This document shows, one piece after another, positions 21,728-33,176 of a stretch of 64,000 nucleotides of DNA; positions within the stretch are counted from its first letter, which is position 1; each line of letters begins with the position of its first letter. This stretch comes from Tubulanus polymorphus (lineage: Eukaryota > Nemertea > Palaeonemertea > Tubulaniformes > Tubulanidae). Made by a program: the position numbers and the translations under genes. The notes beneath the pieces were generated by a model that worked only from the letters and a program-made list of their open reading frames with translations, had not been told where the DNA came from and did no database searches. The stretch is taken from NCBI RefSeq assembly GCF_964204645.1, contig NC_134030.1, forward strand, positions 1,095,855-1,159,854, given 5' to 3'.

Positions 21728-22720
21728 ATCAAGATAATCACTGATCAAGATTGACAGTTATAATCCATAATTGTTGAACTTGATCAGAGATTTTCAAGAT
21801 CGATTTTAAGGTGATTCAGAAGTTTAAATCTGATGTTTTAATCTCTGGGACTCAGATATTAAATCAATAGATTTTTACTGCTGAATGATCTTCATGTACA
21901 GATGAGCTACAATTGTTCCTAGTGTGTTCTGTTAAGACTGATTAAAGGGTGGAAAAACTTGACTCAAATTCAAATTGAGTCGAGTTTTTCCAAGATAATC
22001 TCTGATCAAGATCGGCAGTTACTGGTATAATCCACAATTGTTGAACTTGATTGGTGATTTTCAAGGTCTGTTTTAAGGTGATTCACAAGTTTAAATCTGA
22101 TGTTTGAATCTCTGGGTTCCAGATATTAAATCAATAGATTTTTACTGCTGAATGACCTTCGTGTTCAGATAAGCTACATTTGTTCCTAGTGTGCTGTTAA
22201 GAAAGGGTGGAAAAACTTGACCCAAATTCAAATTGAGTCGAGTTTTTCCAAGATAATCTCTGATCAAGATCGGCAGTTATAATCCATAATTGTTGAACTT
22301 GATTGGAGATTTTCGAGAACTGTTTTTAAGGTGATTCAGAAGTGTGAATCTGATGTTTTAATCTCTGGGTTTCAGAGATTAAATCAATAGGTTTTAACTT
22401 CTGAATCACTTCGGGTTTAGGTAAGTTAAAGTGTTTCCTATTGTAATCTGTTAAACTGATTAAAGGGTGGAAAAACTTGATTCAAATTAATAATCTGAAT
22501 CAAGTTTTCCAATGATAATCCGCGATCAAGTTCGGCAGTTATAATTCATAACTGTTGAACTCAATTCACAATTAAATGAACTTTTTTAAGGTGATTCAGA
22601 AGTATAAATCTGATGTTTTAATCTCTGGGTTTCAGAGATTAAATCAATAGGCTTTACTTCTGAATCACTGTTAGGTTTTGATAAGTTGTAAGTTGTTCCT
22701 ATTGTTTAATGAATTGGTAG
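21728..22720. repeat. About 240-bp tandem units with conserved stem-loops (four units)
   Basis: Each unit carries a long stem (21951-21967 with 21975-21991: 17 bp with one G-U) and, in units 3 and 4, a 13-bp GTGATTCAGAAGT stem (22331-22343 with 22397-22409) around an 11-bp TTTAATCTCTG stem (22357-22367 with 22373-22383). At 22469-22484 with 22496-22510 the first stem is GATTCA/TGAATC instead of GACTCA/TGAGTC, so both sides changed together. No protein frame is seen. Confidence 0.8.
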
Positions 22721-23408
22721 AAATTCTATTTTTAGGTGACAGGTCAAATAGATTAGAACAGTAATTTATGCAGAGGTTGAATTAATTTAATGTTTGATAT
22801 ACCAAAGAATGGTTTATTGTGAAGATTTAATTAAAATCTTAAATAAAGAGTTGTTCAATTTCATAAATGTTTTGTTTTCGATGAAGTTTTTTCATTTTCT
22901 GGATTTGAGGAATTTGACTTTAAACACATCGGTGGATTCAGCACAGTTCTGTGGACACAGTTTTGGGACCGAGACCTGGAGACACAGCTCAAGACCCAGT
23001 TACAAGTTCAACTGGACTCCATCCCAAAAAACCCTGGGCCCTTCAAACCTTTAAGTAAGATGCTCACTTACAGATTCATAAAATTGACCCTTATTATCTT
23101 GTCATCTGCAGCACCATCTCAGAGGCTTAAACCAAGAATTTCTTGTAATGTTCAACAAATGTGAATTACATTAAGTAATTTTTGAGATCGACTTATTACC
23201 ACCAGTATTGAGTTTTTTCTAAATCACAGTCTACTTATTTTATATTCATCCACGATTTCATAGCTCTTTAACTATTCAACCCTTTCCCTGATGGGCCCTG
23301 GCCCCAATTGCTGAACCCAGTTCTCCAAGTCTAACTTCTGGGTTTAATGGTTTATCAGAGAATTAATGGATTAATTGGAAATAATCTAACAATCAATAAA
23401 GTTGTTCT
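22721..23408 (+). other. Spacer with a possible short frame or exon pair
   Basis: A block at 22961-23054 reads FWDRDLETQLKTQLQVQLDS and is bordered by CACAG and GTAAGA. A second block 23112-23164 continues the phase to a stop. In the second unit an 8-base loss next to a GAGAC repeat breaks this phasing but opens a 120-codon unspliced frame (57144-57506). Not enough to call a gene. Confidence 0.25.
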
Positions 23409-23471
23409 TTTTTGATACGGGCTAGACGTTGAGGGGCCCGCGCCCCGGGTTTTCTTTAAAGCTTTTGGCAT
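23409..23471 (-). pseudogene. Reverse-strand diverged exon 1 of the same gene family
   Basis: The reverse strand reads MPKALKKTRG then AGPSTSSPYQK, against MPKANKKTRG then VGPSTSSPYNK in the intact gene. I count 14 base differences in 63; eight of eleven changed codons are silent. The CTAG acceptor four bases before the ATG is kept, but the donor is lost (AAAGAAC instead of GTAAGT), so the frame runs on to a nearby stop. About 75 bases of non-coding sequence just upstream are identical to the intact gene. I read it as a relic of an old paralogue that was under protein-level constraint for a time. Confidence 0.75.
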
Positions 23472-23540
23472 TATCTAGAAAAACAAGTAAAAATATTAAA
23501 TCATTTGAAAATATATCAGTCAGTCTTATTCTGGTTCAGT

Positions 23541-24530
23541 GAACTAATTCTCTATATGGTGCATGTAGGGGTCCGGGAACACAACATCCACTAATTCTCT
23601 ATATGGTGCATGTAGGGGTCCAGGGACACCACATCCACTAATTCTCTATATGGTGCATGTAGGGGTCCAGGGACACGACATCCACTAATTCTCTATATGG
23701 TGCATGTAGGGGTCCAGGGACACGACATCCACTAATTCTCTATATGGTGCATGTAGGGGTCCAGGGACACCACATCCACTAATTCTCTATATGGTGCATG
23801 TAGGGGTCCAGGGACACCACATCCACTAATTCTCTATATGATGCATGTAGGGGTCCAGGGACACCACATCCACTAATTCTCTATATGGTGCCTGTAGGGG
23901 TCCAGGGACACCACATCCACTAATTCTCTATATGATGCATGTAGGGGTCCAGGAACACCACATCCACTAATTCTCTATATGGTGCATGTAGGGGTCCAGG
24001 GACACCACATCCACTAATTCTCTATATGGCGCATGTAGGGGTCCAGGGACACCACATCCACTAATTCTCTATATGTGGTGCATGTAGGGGTCCAGGGACA
24101 CCACATCCACTAATTCTCTATATGGCGCATGTAGGGGTCCAGGGACACCACATCCACTAATTCTCTATATGATGCATGTAGGGGTCCAGGGACACCACAT
24201 CCACTAATTCTCTATATGGCGCATGTAGGGGTCCAGGGACACCACATCCACTAATTCTCTATATGGTGCATGTAGGGGTCCAGGGACACCACATCCACTA
24301 ATTCTCTATATGGTGCATGTAGGGGTCCAGGGACACCACATCCACTAATTCTCTATATGGCGCATGTAGGGGTCCAGGGACACCACATCCACTAATTCTC
24401 TATATGATGCATGTAGGGGTCCAGGGACACCACATCCACTAATTCTCTATATGGTGCATGTAGGGGTCCAGGAACACCACATCCACTAATTCTCTATATG
24501 GTGCATGTAGGGGTCCAGGGACACCACATC
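23541..24530. repeat. 47-bp minisatellite, forward orientation (about 21 units)
   Basis: Units CACTAATTCTCTATATGGTG then CATGTAGGGGTCCAGGGACA and CCACATC. On the reverse strand the array lies just upstream of the exon 1 relic (23471), the same arrangement as 31586-33105 has to the intact exon 1. Confidence 0.94.
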
Positions 24531-25315
24531 CTCTATTCTGTTTGGGGCATGGAGATTGCCCAGATTGCCTCTGCTAACAACAGACACCCATTCAACATTT
24601 CTCTTTATGGTACTTTCTTCTTCCTCTTTTCTCTCATTTTACAAATTGATATTCAACTATGACCTTTTTCATTTTGATATGATGTTTATCTTTACATCAT
24701 GGTTGCTGGAGATTGTACAAGGAATGACACAAGAAATAATATCCTTAGTTTTAAACTCACAGCTGTTTGCAATTCTTTCATTTAAGCACAGGTTCAATTG
24801 AAACGATGCATTCCTATACATATACGCAATCATATCTTTTTTCGAGTCATCATTCTCAGGGAAATTTGATCTCCACTCAGGTACAGTCTACTGGCTTGCC
24901 AGTTATCCTTTAACTTTTTTACAAAATTATCTTTTCAAAATGAATTACCATGAAAGCAGTAAATTTGAACTTGCCTTATCATAAGGGCTTTTTCTTTTAC
25001 TCTTTGTTTTAGCTTTAGGTATCTTTGATTTGCTGGTGGTTTTAACATGCATGTTGAGGGAGCTATATCAATCCAGGAACAGTCAGCTCACAAGCAGCCC
25101 CTGCCCAAAAGGTTTTGACGTTATATTTTCAAAAGCTCTAGTTGTTCTGTAGAACCGAGAGCGGAGCTCTGACTTGTTCCCCTCACTGCTGAGGTCTACT
25201 TTCTCTGATTCGCTGATTGGCTTCTCTTTGGTACATATTGGATGATCAAAAACTAGAAACTGTCATGCGTTTATTCATTTTGGTATATGTTAAAATTCTT
25301 TTACAGTAATAGCAT
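24531..25315. other. Spacer between 47-bp array and last-exon relic
   Basis: No gene supported. An 81-codon hydrophobic frame (24556-24801) recurs at 58892-59137 with one residue change but lacks other support. Confidence 0.4.
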
Positions 25316-25641
25316 ATTAGGCACATCAAAACAAATCCGGAATTGTCCCCGAACGAAGTGGCTCCCTCCACTCTCCATCAGTATGCCGGGCCACCACCTC
25401 TACCTCTCGGGCCACTCGATCACTCGCCAGCTTTTTGACGAGTGACCGCCCAAGATACGGATGGAGGAGCAGGACCCGCACCATCTCCAGCCCCACCACC
25501 ATCCCTCCTCGGCCGCTTCCTATTTATCCCCTCCCCTTCCTCCCGATTACCTTCGTCAGCCGCACCATCCGCCGGGACCACTCTTGCTCCTCCTCCCTGC
25601 GGAGCCACGACGACTGCAACTGGTACTTTTCGGTTTCTCAT
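25316..25641 (-). pseudogene. Reverse-strand truncated copy of last exon
   Basis: The reverse strand reads RNRKVPVAVVVAPQGGG and continues almost exactly as exon 9 through the basic cluster and Gly/Pro region, then SVSWAVTRQKAGE and a stop. An 8-base loss between short direct repeats (ACTCG) shifts the frame. The original frame resumes as ASDRVAREVEVVARHTDGEW and runs to about 25330. The last codons and left arm of the 3' stem are deleted, while the right arm (CCTAATATG) remains. No adjoining exons are found on this strand. Confidence 0.85.
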
Positions 25642-26544
25642 GGTTTCCCACCATCTTTCAAAAGAGAACTATCGATATATCATTAGCTACAAGGAAACTT
25701 TTCAGAAACTTTTTCAGGTCATTCTTTCTTGTATTATTAGCATTTGATTCTCTATATATCGTCAGAACATGGACTCAGAGTGTTTCTTTAATGGTTAAGA
25801 ATGTCTCTTTAACCAACATCCCCCTAGCCTGCTTCCTAAATATCCCTTCCCTTTCCTCCTGATTACCTTTGATCCCCACTGCCTAGCAGCTAACAGCTGC
25901 TGCTATTTTATCTGGTTTACATGTTTTGCAGATAGTGTCTGTTATGCTATAGTTGTTCTTTTAATCGTTTAACTTCTTCATCTGAAATTTCATTATTCTA
26001 ATTTCAGTTTCACGCAGGAAATGGTTCATGAAAATCTGCATTGAGACTGGGACGAAATGTGCATTGAGACGGATGAAATCTGCATGAACAGAGATATACT
26101 TTAAGATCCCCATTTTATCCATCGGAGTGAATGTACATCCACTACTCACAGGTAGCAAACCTACAAACGCTAAACACTCATCCCTGGGCCCTGATTCAAA
26201 AATAAAAATAAAAGATTAAATTAAGAATTAACATTTTTATGAATCAGTGATCAGTTTCATAAAATAATTCCTAAATTAATTTTAGGGGTTTATTATTTCA
26301 GATTGAAATGAATTCTTCATGTTTATGCAATTCTCATTATCTTTCATTGCAGCATTTATATATTCAATTTTAATCATACATGTGAAATATATAATGTATT
26401 TTCAGGGAAACGTAAACAAGAAAGGAAGGGAAGAAAGAGAAGGGAAGAAAGAGTTGGATGATTAATGCGCACTTATTCTCCATTCCGAATTCCTGTATTC
26501 GACTCTAGGTGATCATCATACGAACGAGATATAGAAAAAAAAAC
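25642..26544. other. Spacer with splice-like signals
   Basis: Blocks 25990-26150 (CTAATTTCAG to CACAGGTAGC) and 26406 onward (TATTTTCAG then a Lys/Glu/Arg-coding purine-rich run) look exon-like, but I cannot join them into an open frame. A foldback-like piece with AATCAGTGATCAG lies near 26190-26290. Confidence 0.3.
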
Positions 26545-26870
26545 ATTACTGAAGTCATCTCTATTTTTTAGTCTCAATTTGTATTTCTAATTCAATTTAC
26601 TAAGTGTGTAAGTCATCATTTGGATAAGTCGTCACATTACTGAAGTCATCTCTATTTTTTAGTCTCAATTTGTATTTCTAATTCAATTTACTAAGTGTAA
26701 GTCATAATTTGGATAAATCGTCACATTACTGAAGTCATCTCTATTTTCTAGTCTCAATTTGTATTTCTAATTCAATTCACTAAGTGTGTAAGTCATCATT
26801 TGGATAAGTCGTCACATTATTGAAGTCATCTCTATTTTGAAGTCTCAATTAGTATTCAATTTACTTCAGA
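26545..26870. repeat. 91-bp tandem repeat (about 3.5 units)
   Basis: Units TTACTGAAGTCATCTCTATT then TAGTCTCAATTTGTATTTC and a TCATCATTTGGATAAGTCGT end. Second copy at 60885-61200. Confidence 0.85.
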
Positions 26871-29319
26871 TAACGTAATTTGGTTTAATCACAAGTCGTC
26901 AACATTATAATCAATGTAACTACAGTGACTACATTATTGTCCTTTTATTGAGAAATTTATGTTAATTTTTGATTTCTGGGATAAATCAAAATTCAAATGT
27001 TATCATTTTTTGTATCAAAAATTGTAAAAAATTGAATAATTTGTGTGCTATTGAAACATTCAGTTATGGGGAGTTTTAAGCTCAGAAAACTTTGAGCCTG
27101 TTTATACAAGTGTTGTAACAAGTGTTGAACAATTCAAAGATCATGTTTTTTATACTTTGTCATGTTAGAAAAAATGTTTTCTAGTATATTGATGTTTCTA
27201 AAAAAACATATGATTCAACTTTAAAAGGCCAACAAGCCTTCTAATAAAACTAGTTTGTCATATATATATATATATATTACTTGGTCATTGTTAAGTTTTT
27301 TAAAAAATATTTTGGTTTTCTCAGCTTTCTCTGGTGGAAATTTCTTCGTGGAATTCCTCTTCTATACAAGTTCCTCCTCAGACTGTTTTTATGCGAGAGT
27401 TTATAACAACCGGATCCTCAGAAAATGGTCGGAGTGCCAAGTCTTCGATTTAAGATCACCAGTCTTATCTGAGACCATAAGTTCACTAGCAAGTTTCACT
27501 AGCGATTCCAACAGCTATAGGATGGAACAGTATTATTATATAGGTCACCACTGTGCAATTGAGCCCAGATCATCAGAAAAAGATAAAAGTGAAGATATGT
27601 GATGGGATTCATTGAAAATTTTGCATATATAATTAATTCATTGAACTACTTAATTTGTATGATTTATTTTTTGGGAATTTTCGAATTTGTCATCAATAAC
27701 TAGTATATATTTCTTTTCAAGTTGTGAGCGATCTAGTTCTCTGTCGACCCATTGAAAATGAATCGACTCTGAACTGTAGAACTGGACCCAGGGAGCTGAA
27801 TCTCGCGTGCCACAGCAAGATACAGAGCTCTTCAATGTCTTAACCGTCAGGTGCTGCCCCTAAACAAATCAATAGCGGTAAATCTGTGAACTAACTTATA
27901 GCTCGCTTGCCAGAGTAGAATCATAGCGAGCTGTCTAAAATCTTGAACCGTCTAGTGCTGCCCCTTAATCGATATGTATCGGAAAAGTGAATTTATTACT
28001 CGCATGCCACAGTAGTTGAGTAGTTGGAACATCATGATAGACTCGTTTTTCTGTGCAGCTATAACGGGAACTATTTCAGATCTGATAATGAATATAAACT
28101 CAGTCACAGTTCGATAAAAAAACGCCGCTGGGTGAAATTGATGTAAACAAATAATCGTGTTGAAATTGAATTTAGTTTAAGATATATTTTCGTGGTAGTT
28201 TTTATTTTCAAGCTGTTTACGTTCACTTCAAATGATGAAACGATGACACCATATTAAATACATCCCTGTTTTAGTGGGGATTTTGAGTTTTGGTCCTTTC
28301 CGTATCTTCTAGAAACATCAAGTAGAAAGGCATTAACTGAACCCTATGTCTTTAACTTCAGGAGTCTATATGGAGTTTTCGGATGCCTCTTTTCCTCACT
28401 TCTTGCATTCGTCACTATTAGAAATCCGGACAAACTGAATTCAGTTCGACGAGGCCGAAGAACAGAAGACCAAAGAGTGATCTGCACTAGCCGCAGGGTT
28501 CGTGTTGGCTTGGATCGGTGGGAGGCAATCAAACCCCGACACGTGAACCTGTATCCTCAAAAATGGATACCGGAACGCTTCTCTGGTTTACGATGATTAG
28601 TCTGCAGGGATAACTCTTTGGCGGGGCGTGATCGCGTGAATAGCCCAAACTAAACCTTCAGAGTTCACTGTACTACAGCATACAACATCTGATAACTTGC
28701 ATAATAAAGCGCGGCGTGCATGAAAAGAATTGTATAAATGCGGGCAAGATTCCGTGCCCTGGCAATCGAACGCCGGAGTGGAGGTATTCCATACACTGGT
28801 AGGTGAGTCGGAGCATAGACTGGTTGCTCGTCCCATAGAGACCGGTAACCAGTCTAGCCACCTCACGATCAGTCTACATTGAAAAACCATTACTGAAATA
28901 TGGTTGACGGAAATATTCATTTTATATCAGATTCTAAAATATTTTCTCGTATTGAATACAAAATTTTTATTATCTTAATAAGATAAATCTGCCAAAGCTC
29001 AACAATTTAAATTAGTGAAAACCGATGTGCGAAGTCGTCAATTCAGTAGCCCGATAGAGCCCGGTAACCAGTCTAACTGTCAATGTTCATTGCGCGGGAA
29101 TGAACGGGCAACTAGTCTACGATGAAAAATCATTTCTGAAAAATTATGAACGGAGATATTCATTTAACTTTGAATTTTGAATTATCTTATAAAACTGACA
29201 GCCATATTAACCAAAGTATTAATAGTAAATCTGATAAAATCTAATACTGGTTTTAGAATAGGTGAAAACTGATTTATGTGAAGCCGTCGGTTCAGAAGAC
29301 TGATCCGTAGAATCGTTCG
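26871..29319. other. Gene-poor spacer with diverged duplicated pieces
   Basis: Two exon-like frames overlap at 27325-27602: in one, a TTTTCTCAG acceptor leads into QVPPQTVFMREFITTGSSEN and a stop at 27451; the other stays open to 27602. About 120-bp pieces ending GTGCTGCCCCTAA repeat at 27800-27870 and 27915-27975. CGGTAACCAGTCTA-containing blocks repeat at 28845-28920 and 29065-29165. None is a supported gene. Confidence 0.35.
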
Positions 29320-29483
29320 CCACTTTCTTCCGGTCCACTAACTTCCGCGTTTGTGATTTGCATACAAGTAGTTTGAATGTTAAATGTATTAAGCCGCGTG
29401 TTGATTGGTTGAGGTCAGTGCGGTTTACTGAACGATAACCAGCTGTCAGCTGATCGAATCATTCGTTTCACAGACATTACGAC
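29320..29483 (+). promoter_or_regulatory. Candidate promoter and 5' UTR exon of the gene
   Basis: Two CTTCCG (ETS-like) motifs near 29326-29346, an octamer ATTTGCAT at 29356-29363 and an inverted CCAAT (ATTGG) at 29404-29408 precede a sequence ending ACATTACGAC followed by GTAAGT at 29484. That donor would join the acceptor just before the ATG at 33177 across a 3.7-kb intron holding the 20-bp and 47-bp arrays. All elements are kept in the second unit. No transcript evidence is available; trans-splicing to the acceptor is the alternative. Confidence 0.4.
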
Positions 29484-30109
29484 GTAAGTATATTTTACAT
29501 CTTTGATCAAAAATTGTAGTGTAAAAAACTCAAAACTAAGGCCTCTATAAATGATCGATTGACTTTAAATGATTACTTTAGCACAGCTCTTGTAGACAAT
29601 GATTAGGTGTTATAGTAGTTTAGCTCGAAAGTGCACATATAAGGTTAATTTTCATCCGTTATTTAGAGACCGAGGTATTGAGCGTCCATTTCAGCCCTTA
29701 AAACATCATCAACCTACCTCAAACTGACGGTTTTTAAATCCAGCAATAGTTACCTAACTATTGACTCATCATGGATTCGATTCAAAAACAATTTGAGTGA
29801 TCATAGTGATTCGAAACGTTTGAATTTTTGAAAAACACGAATGCTAAACGACGGATCCGGACTTCGATTGCGGCCCAATGGCAGAGTTGATTTTCTTATT
29901 TGGAATTTGAAGATATAAATCAGTGAAATCAATTGGTTTTCTCAACCAAAATTAAAATTAAGAAGAATTTAGGATGGAGATGTTTGATTTTCATTTTGTC
30001 TAAAATGCCGACTTAAAAATTAATTCAATTGAATCAAATTAATGAATTCATCATTTCACGATATTAGGCCTATAGATAATCAAAGTGTGAATATGAAATC
30101 ACCTTTTCA

Positions 30110-31530
30110 ATCGCTGTTTTTGGGTAAGATCGCAGTTTTTAGGTAAGATCGCAGTTTTTAGGTTAGATCGCTGTTTTGAGGTTAGATCACCGTTTTGTGT
30201 TAGATTGCGGTTTTGTGTTAGATCACTTTTTTGTGTTAGATCGCTGTTTTGTGTTAGATCGCTGTTTTAGGTTAGATCGCAGTTTTTAGGTTACATTGCA
30301 GTATTTGGGTTAGACCGCAGTTTTTTGTTAGATCGCAGTTTTTAAGTTAGATCGCTGTTTTGGGTTAGATCACAGTTTTTGTGTTAGATCGCTGTTTTAG
30401 GTTAGATCGCAGTTTTTGTGTTAGATTGCATTTTTGTGTTAGATCACTGGTTTTTTTTTAGATCGCAGTTTTTAGGTTAGATCGCAGTTTTTAGGTTAGA
30501 TCGCTGTTTTGTGTTAGATCGCTGTTTTTAGGTTAGATTGCTGTTTTTAGTTTAGATCGCTGTTTTGTGTTAGATCGCTGTTTTTAGGTTAGATTGCTGT
30601 TTTTGGGTTAGATCGCAGTTTTTGTGTTAGATAGCAGTTTTTAGGTTAGATCGCAGTTTTTGAGTTAAATCGCCTTTTTGGGTTAGATCACAGTCTTTGT
30701 GTTAGATCGCAGCTTTTAGGTTAGATTGCTGTTTTTAGGTTAGATGGCTGTTTTTCTGTTAGATCCCTTTTTTTCTTAGATCGCAGTATTTAGGTTAGAT
30801 CGCTTTTTTTGGATTAGATCGCAGTTTTTGGGTTAGATCGCAGTTATTGTGTTAGATCGCAGTTTTTTGTTAGATCGCTGTTTTTGGGTTAGACGGCAGT
30901 GTTTAGGTTAGATTGCACTTTTTAGGTTAGAACAATGTTTTTCTGTTAGATCGCAGTTTTTTTGTTAGATCGCAGTTTTTAGGTTAGATCGCAATTTTTT
31001 GTGTAAGATCGCAGTTTTTTGTTAGGTCGCTGTTTTTGGGTTAGAAAGCTGTTTTTGTGTTAGATTGGTGTTTTTAGGTTAGATCGCTATTTTTGTGTTA
31101 GATCGCTGTTTTTGGGTTAGATGGCTGTTTTTGGGTTAGATTGGTGTTTTTGGGTTTGATCGCTGTTTTTGGGTTAGATCGCTGTTTTTGGGTTAGATCG
31201 CTGTTTTTAGGTTAGATCGCTGTTTTCGGGTTAGATCGCTGTTTTTGGGTTAGATCGCTGTTTTTAGGTTAGATCGCTGTTTTTAGGTTAGATCGCTGTT
31301 TTTGGGTTAGATCGCTGTTTTTGGGTTAGATCGCTGTTTTTGGGTTAGATCGCTGTTTTTAGGTTAGATCGCTGTTTTTGGGTTAGATTGGTGTTTTTGG
31401 GTTTGATCGCTGTTTTTGGGTTTGATCGCTTTTTTGGGGTTAGATCGCTGTTTTTGGGTTAGATCGCTGTTTTTAGGTTAGATCGCTGTTTTTGGGTTAG
31501 ATCGCTGTTTTTGGGTTAGATCACTGTTTT
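30110..31530. repeat. 20-bp minisatellite (about 70 units)
   Basis: Units GTTAGATCGCTGTTTTTGGG, degenerate at the left (TTAGATCGCAGTTTTTAGG) and nearly uniform at the right, suggesting recent expansion from the right side. It lies within the proposed first intron. Its second-unit copy would be outside the window. Confidence 0.92.
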
Positions 31531-31585
31531 TGTGTTTTTGTCAATCATCATATCAAGATTTGCAATCCCAGTTGCCTTCAAGTTT

Positions 31586-33105
31586 CATATAGAGAATTAG
31601 TGGATGTGGTGTCCCTGGACCCCTACATGCACCATATAGAGAATTAGTGGATGTGGTGTCCCTGGACCCCTACATGCACCATATAGAGAATTAGTGGATG
31701 TGGTGTCCCTGGACCCCTACATGCACCATATAGAGAATTAGTGGATGTGGTGTCCCTGGACCCCTACATGCACCATATAGAGAATTAGTGGATGTGGTGT
31801 CCCTGGACCCCTACATGCACCATATAGAGAATTAGTGGATGTGGTGTCCCTGGACCCCTACATGCACCATATAGAGAATTAGTGGATGTGGTGTCCCTGG
31901 ACCCCTACATGCACCATATAGAGAATTAGTGGATGTGGTGTCCCTGGACCCCTACATGCACCATATAGAGAATTAGTGGATGTGGTGTCCCTGGACCCCT
32001 ACATGCATCATATAGAGAATTAGTGGATGTGGTGTCCCTGGACCCCTACATGCACCATATAGAGAATTAGTGGATGTGGTGTCCCTGGACCCCTACATGC
32101 ATCATATAGAGAATTAGTGGATGTGGTGTCCCTGGACCCCTACATGCACCATATAGAGAATTAGTGGATGTGGTGTCCCTGGACCCCTACATGCATCATA
32201 TAGAGAATTAGTGGATGTGGTGTCCCTGGACCCCTACATGCACCATATAGAGAATTAGTGGATGTGGTGTCCCTGGACCCCTACATGCATCATATAGAGA
32301 ATTAGTGGATGTGGTGTCCCTGGACCCCTACATGCACCATATAGAGAATTAGTGGATGTGGTGTCCCTGGACCCCTACATGCACCATATAGAGAATTAGT
32401 GGATCTGGTGTTCCTGGACCCCTACATGCACCATATAGAGAATTAGTGGATGTGGTGTCCCTGGACCCCTACATGCACCATATAGAGAATTAGTGGATCT
32501 GGTGTTCCTGGACCCCTACATGCACCATATAGAGAATTAGTGGATGTGGTCTTCCTGGACCCCTACATGCACCATATAGAGAATTAGTGGATGTGGTGTC
32601 CCTGGACCCCTACATGCACCATATAGAGAATTAGTGGATGTGGTGTCCCTGGACCCTTACATGCACCATATAGAGAATTAGTGGATGTGGTGTCCCTGGA
32701 CCCCTACATGCATCATATAGAGAATTAGTGGATGTGGTGTCCCTGGACCCTTACATGCACCATATAGAGAATTAGTGGATGTGGTGTCCCTGGACCCCTA
32801 CATGCATCATATAGAGAATTAGTGGATGTGGTGTCCCTGGACCCCTACATGCACCATATAGAGAATTAGTGGATGTGGTGTCCCTGGTCCCCTACATGCA
32901 TCATATAGAGAATTAGTGGATGTGGTGTCCCTGGACCCTTACATGCACCATATAGAGAATTAGTGGATGTGGTGTCCCTGGACCCCTACATGCATCATAT
33001 AGAGAATTAGTGGATGTGGTGTCCCTGGACCCCTACATGCACCATATAGAGAATTAGTGGATGTGGTGTCCCTGGACCCCTACATGCACCATATAAAGAA
33101 TTAGT
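31586..33105. repeat. 47-bp minisatellite, inverted orientation (about 32 units)
   Basis: Reverse complement of the repeat at 23541-24530, ending about 70 bp before the intact start codon. Together with the adjoining exon 1 and its flank it forms the right arm of an inverted repeat whose left arm is 23409-24530. Confidence 0.94.
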
Positions 33106-33176
33106 TCACTGAACCAGAATAAGACTGACTGATATATTTTCAAATGATTTAATATTTTTACTTGTTTTTCTAGATA

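Noticed and set aside
23541-24530. CRISPR-like array
   Set aside because: Units abut with no unique spacers, and the genome is plainly eukaryotic.
25435-25862. Pro/His-rich + strand frames up to 136 aa
   Set aside because: They are antisense to the relic of the gene's last exon, whose reverse-strand reading matches the intact protein.
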